From positions 230,084 through 294,083 of the forward strand of contig LADS01000058.1 of NCBI GenBank assembly GCA_000961725.1: 64,000 nt of DNA. Reading direction: 5' to 3'. The DNA is from Desulfobulbaceae bacterium BRH_c16a (GTDB lineage: Bacteria; Desulfobacterota; Desulfobulbia; Desulfobulbales; Desulfocapsaceae). The notes beneath the pieces were generated by a model, which did no database searches, was not told the DNA's origin, and saw nothing but the letters and a program-made list of their open reading frames with translations. The translations under genes and the position numbers were made by a program. This document shows positions 60,891 through 64,000 of the stretch, one piece after another (position 1 is the first letter of the stretch; the number at the start of each line of letters is the position of its first letter).

Positions 60891-61604
60891 TACGATGCAT
60901 CCGGCAACCTAACCGTTCTCACTACCCCGGTACCAGCAGAGAACCACTTTGCCTATAACGGCGTCAACCGGGTATCCGGTTTTACCACGCCGCTGGGCAG
61001 CACCACCAGCTATGCCTATGACAAAGAGCGCAAACTCACCGCGATCAATCTGCCGTCGGGAAAAACAATAACCAACACCTACACCCATGGCCGCCTCACC
61101 GGAACGACCACCGCCGAATGGACAAACAGCTATACCTACAGTTGCGGTGATCTGCCGGCCTCGATCAGCCGGGGCAGCGAACAGCTGAACTTCAGCTACG
61201 ACGGCACCCTGCTTAAATCCATCGCCCAGTCCGGATCGGTCTTTGGCGATATCGGCTTTACCTACAATAACGATTTCAACCCGACCGCCATGAGCTATGG
61301 CGGCATGACCGAAAGCTTTGGTTACGATAGCGACGGTCTGCTGACAGCTGCGGGAAGGTTCACCATTACCAGAGATGCCGCAAGCGGCCTGCCGGAGCTG
61401 GTATCGGCCAACGGTTTTCAGATGAACCGGTACTTTAACGGCTATGGCGAGGTTGAAGGGGCAGAGACCTCTCTCTCCGGCAGCACCGGGTTCTCTATGA
61501 TCTCACCAGGAATAACAGTGGCAGAATTACCGCCAAGAGTGAGCAGATATCAGGGATATCCAGCCAACTCGCTTACACCTATGACAATGTCGGAAGATTG
61601 CTGA
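60891..61604 (+). pseudogene. RHS gene segment between nonsense codon and frameshift
   Basis: In frame with the preceding segment after the TAA; it encodes YD repeats (Y-D-A-S-G-N-L, S-Y-A-Y-D-K-E). An internal ATG at 61290 is the first start. The YD pattern is lost near 61491-61496; one added base would continue Y-D-L-T-R-N-N-S-G-R-I in the frame of the next piece, so the last 35 codons are out of frame. Confidence 0.75.
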
Positions 61605-62734
61605 CCGTCACCAAAGATGGTTCACTGGTAGAAGAGTACCGCTATGACGGCAACGGTAACCGCACCTACGAGATGAACGATTTTCGCGCCATCACCGGCA
61701 GAACTTTCACCCATTCCGACGAAGACCATACCCTCACAGCCGGCCCGATAAACTACGAGTTCGACTACGACGATAATCTCACCGCCCGCAGAGAGGGTAC
61801 CGAAATCACCCAATACCGCTATTCCTCAACCGGTGAACTGCAACAGGTAACCCTGCCGGACAACACCCTGATAGAGTATATCAACGATCCCCTCGGCCGA
61901 CGAATCGTCAAAAAGGTGAACGGTACCATAGAAGAAAAATACCTCTGGCTCGACCGCACTACCTTACTCGCAGTCTACGACGGTTCCAATAATCTGCTGC
62001 AACGTTTCGAATACGCCGACGACCGCGTCCCCTATGCCATGACCGCAGGCGGCTCCATCTACTACCTTGCCTACGATCAGGTCGGTTCTCTCCGCCTGAT
62101 TACCGATAACGTCGGCAATACCGTCAAAAGAGTTGATTACGACAGCTTTGGTAATATAATCAATGACAGCAACCCCTCTTTTGCGATACCCTTCGGCTTC
62201 GCCGGAGGCCTCCATGACCCGGACACCAAACTGGTCCGCTTCGGCTATCGCGATTATATGCCGGAAATCGGTAAGTGGACCGCTAAGGATCCGATATTGT
62301 TTGCTGGTGGGGATAGCAATCTTTATGGTTATGTTCAAAATGATCCGGTTAATTTTTTTGATCCGGAAGGGTTGATGTCCGCTGGTCAACTGGGAATTGG
62401 AAACCCAGGTTCATATGGGGGTGAAAATACTTGCGAAAGCATGTATGACGACAATTCTGAGGCTCCTTACCTTGAGGGATATATTCCTATGGAAATGACC
62501 TTGGGAGCAATAGAGCCTTTTGGTATTGGGAAGTTATTGAATATCAATAAAATAGCTCAAGGTGCAAATATAAGAAAGTTAGAACAGCTTATCGAAAAAT
62601 GGGGAGGCAGAGGAAAAGATTGGAAAAAAATGAAAGGCTGGGACAAAAATGGACAAGAGTGGCATTGGTACCAAAAACGAGGGGATGGAACAAAATATGG
62701 AATTAAACAAAAAGGAGATTTAGATCCATTCTAA
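61598..62734 (+). CDS. RHS core and C-terminal toxin tip
   Basis: 378 codons from a TTG; the native frame extends up to about 61497. YD repeats lead to the RHS core: G-L-H-D-P-D-T-K-L-V-R-F-G-Y-R-D-Y-M-P-E-I-G-K-W and N-P/D-P-V-N-F-F-D-P-E-G (about residues 205-260). After the core, 120 AT-rich-coded residues form a variable tip ending W-H-W-Y-Q-K-R-G-D-G and L-D-P-F. The core normally cleaves and releases such tips as toxins. I do not recognise the tip fold. The immunity gene starts 4 nt later. Confidence 0.82.
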   Translation: MLTVTKDGSLVEEYRYDGNGNRTYEMNDFRAITGRTFTHSDEDHTLTAGPINYEFDYDDNLTARREGTEITQYRYSSTGELQQVTLPDNTLIEYINDPLGRRIVKKVNGTIEEKYLWLDRTTLLAVYDGSNNLLQRFEYADDRVPYAMTAGGSIYYLAYDQVGSLRLITDNVGNTVKRVDYDSFGNIINDSNPSFAIPFGFAGGLHDPDTKLVRFGYRDYMPEIGKWTAKDPILFAGGDSNLYGYVQNDPVNFFDPEGLMSAGQLGIGNPGSYGGENTCESMYDDNSEAPYLEGYIPMEMTLGAIEPFGIGKLLNINKIAQGANIRKLEQLIEKWGGRGKDWKKMKGWDKNGQEWHWYQKRGDGTKYGIKQKGDLDPF

Positions 62735-62738
62735 TACC

Positions 62739-63116
62739 ATGAAAGTAAAGGCTAAAGATATCATTCATAAACATGTTGTTGATGATTTGGATAACGAAAG
62801 TTTGACTGTAGGGAGAGTTTATTTTGTAATAGGTATTGCTGGCGATTCTTATAGGGTTGTTGATGATTCGAGCGAGCCAATATTATATACAAAGGAGCTT
62901 TTTGATGTTGTCGACTCCAGTATACCATCTAATTGGGTAGAAAAAATATTTGAGGGAGAGTCTTATATTGATCCTGAAGATACATGTGAACCAGGTTTTT
63001 ATGAAGACTATTTTGATGGCGTCCCACATGCAATTGAGACATACAATAACTTATTAAAAAAACTTGGAATTCAATCTGGGGACAGTTCCGGGGTCAGTTT
63101 ACAAAACCGCCAATGA
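62739..63116 (+). CDS. Probable immunity protein of the RHS toxin
   Basis: 125 residues from ATG 62739, 4 nt after the toxin stop. Acidic and mainly soluble, with V-G-R-V-Y-F-V-I-G-I, P-I-L-Y-T-K-E-L-F and C-E-P-G-F-Y-E-D-Y-F-D-G-V. The position directly after an RHS tip, small size, acidity and shared AT-rich composition fit an immunity protein that blocks the cognate toxin. The last residues (from about S-G-D-S-S-G-V) run into GGGGTC-type repeat sequence, so the native C terminus may have been replaced. Confidence 0.72.
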   Translation: MKVKAKDIIHKHVVDDLDNESLTVGRVYFVIGIAGDSYRVVDDSSEPILYTKELFDVVDSSIPSNWVEKIFEGESYIDPEDTCEPGFYEDYFDGVPHAIETYNNLLKKLGIQSGDSSGVSLQNRQ

Positions 63117-64000
63117 GAAAGAAGGGGTCAGAAGGGGTCAAGTCGACTTTTGACTCTTCTTGTTTGGACGAATTCGGGGGGCATCTTACTGAATTTATCT
63201 TGCCAATAAAGAGTTCAGCCGGGGCAGCGAACAGCTGAACTTCAGCTACGACGGCACCCTGCTTAAATCCATCGCCCAGTCCGGATCGCGGTCTTTGGCA
63301 ATATCGGCTTTACCTACAATAACGATTTCAACCCGACCGCCATGAGCTATGGCGGCACGACTGAAAGCTTTGGTTAAGATAAGGGGTCAAGTCGGCTTTT
63401 GACCTTTGTTCTTTCTCTCGCGAAGCGACAAAATAGGGGCAACCGACCGAGCCACCAACCAAGCTAGCCCGTAGCAAAGGAGCGAAAAGGGGACAGAACT
63501 ATTTTTTCCTTCCCTCTCCCCTTCAGCAGCCTGGCTGGAGCTTACGGAGAAAATGCCAATGAAGAGTTCACCGGCGGAGCGCAGCGGAGACCGGTGTAAC
63601 GGCTGATTGGCATCTTTCTTCTTTTCAGCGCTGCAACGCAAGTAAGAAAAGGGGTCGGGTCTTTGCTTCTTTGCTTAACTCTTGCTTTTTTTTCTTTAAT
63701 CGCGAAGCGACAAAATAAGGGCAACCGACCGCGACACCGCCCAAGCCAGCCCGTAGCAAAGTGCAAGGTCAAACAAGGGGTCAAGTCGACTTTTGACTCT
63801 TCTTGTTTCGACGAATTCGGGGGGCATCTTACTGAATTTATCTTGCCAATAAAGAGTTCAGCCGGGGCAGCGAACAACTGAACTTCGGCTACGACGGCAC
63901 ACCCTGCTTACCTCCATCGCCCAGTCCGGATCGGTCTTCGGCGATATCGGCTTTACCTACAATAACGATTTCAACCCGACCGCCATGAGCTATGGCGGCA
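63117..64000. repeat. RHS-fragment duplications mixed with GGGGTC-type repeats
   Basis: Two direct copies, 643 bp apart (63132-63380 and 63775 to the right edge), share a AAGGGGTCAAGTCGACTTTTGAC head, a 46-bp block (63169-63214 and 63812-63857), and an RHS fragment. The fragments (63215-63380; 63858-64000) copy 61165 onward of the RHS gene, with small indels. A second repeat, from TCGCGAAGCGACAAAATA to GCCCGTAGCAAAG, occurs at 63418-63480 and 63700-63760. GGGGTC/GGGGAC motifs recur near 63090, 63122, 63132, 63382, 63486 and 63648. No intact gene. Confidence 0.8.

Noticed and set aside
1..64000. CRISPR array
   Set aside because: No series of short direct repeats with regular spacers was found; the only regular repeats are MORN/NHL coding units and the RHS duplications.

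Overview
The window is chromosomal DNA from a strictly anaerobic bacterium. Gene content points to Desulfobacterota (former Deltaproteobacteria), most likely near the Desulfobulbales: methylene-THF reductase genes linked to heterodisulfide-reductase (Hdr) modules, a CooC-type ATPase for CO dehydrogenase maturation, several Feo genes, a serA-ispE-prs-rplY-pth-carD-rho-prfA-prmC-murA housekeeping run, and a predicted selenoprotein. This placement is inferred from gene content; no rRNA is present.

Layout. 1-7.2 kb: 3' part of argJ, a relBE-type toxin-antitoxin pair, sixA-like phosphatase, small Cys-rich protein, membrane transporter-like protein, avtA aminotransferase, a secreted 21-repeat MORN protein and a DUF4177-type protein. 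7.3-14.2 kb (minus strand): gltX, glnS, three feoA-type genes, a 57-residue Cys-rich membrane protein and feoB, with candidate metal-regulator palindromes. 14.4-28.7 kb (plus): serA through murA, including a tRNA-Gln(UUG) lying inside the 3' end of the ispE reading frame. 28.7-33.7 kb (minus): PilR/PilS-like two-component pair, a zinc-ribbon/HD-like protein and CooC-like ATPase. 34-47.7 kb (minus): the energy-metabolism region. It holds an HdrB plus a membrane cytochrome b/cytochrome c/4x[4Fe-4S] fusion, a PAS histidine kinase, two ACT-like ORFs, a response regulator, and metF-metV-mvhD-hdrA-metF2-hdrD-like. 48.8-55.8 kb (plus): MoxR ATPase and VWA protein, a MetE-core-like methyltransferase, GIY-YIG protein (minus), frameshifted tatC, class II aldolase and a UDP-glucuronate epimerase-like gene. 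56-64 kb: a ~6.7 kb broken RHS/polymorphic-toxin gene with an AT-rich toxin tip, a probable immunity gene, and duplicated RHS fragments mixed with GGGGTC-type repeats.

Most striking result. The last gene of the methyl-branch cluster (46425-47744, minus) is one 439-residue CCG-type Fe-S protein read through an in-frame UGA (47013-47015). The UGA sits where a Cys is expected in a T-E-C-G-H motif. A 7-bp hairpin with a G-rich apical loop starts 15 nt downstream, as expected of a bacterial SECIS. The gene would be called as two ORFs, or as a pseudogene, by an ordinary gene finder.

How the genes work together (inference). MetF/MetV, HdrA, MvhD and the Sec-containing HdrD-like protein resemble the MetFV-HdrABC-MvhD complexes of acetogens. 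Such a complex would couple methylene-THF reduction in the Wood-Ljungdahl pathway to low-potential or disulfide-type electron carriers. The second Hdr module, with a membrane anchor and a haem-c site, would connect to the quinone pool. CooC fits CO dehydrogenase maturation. The kinase, ACT-like proteins and response regulator embedded in the region are plausible regulators of it.
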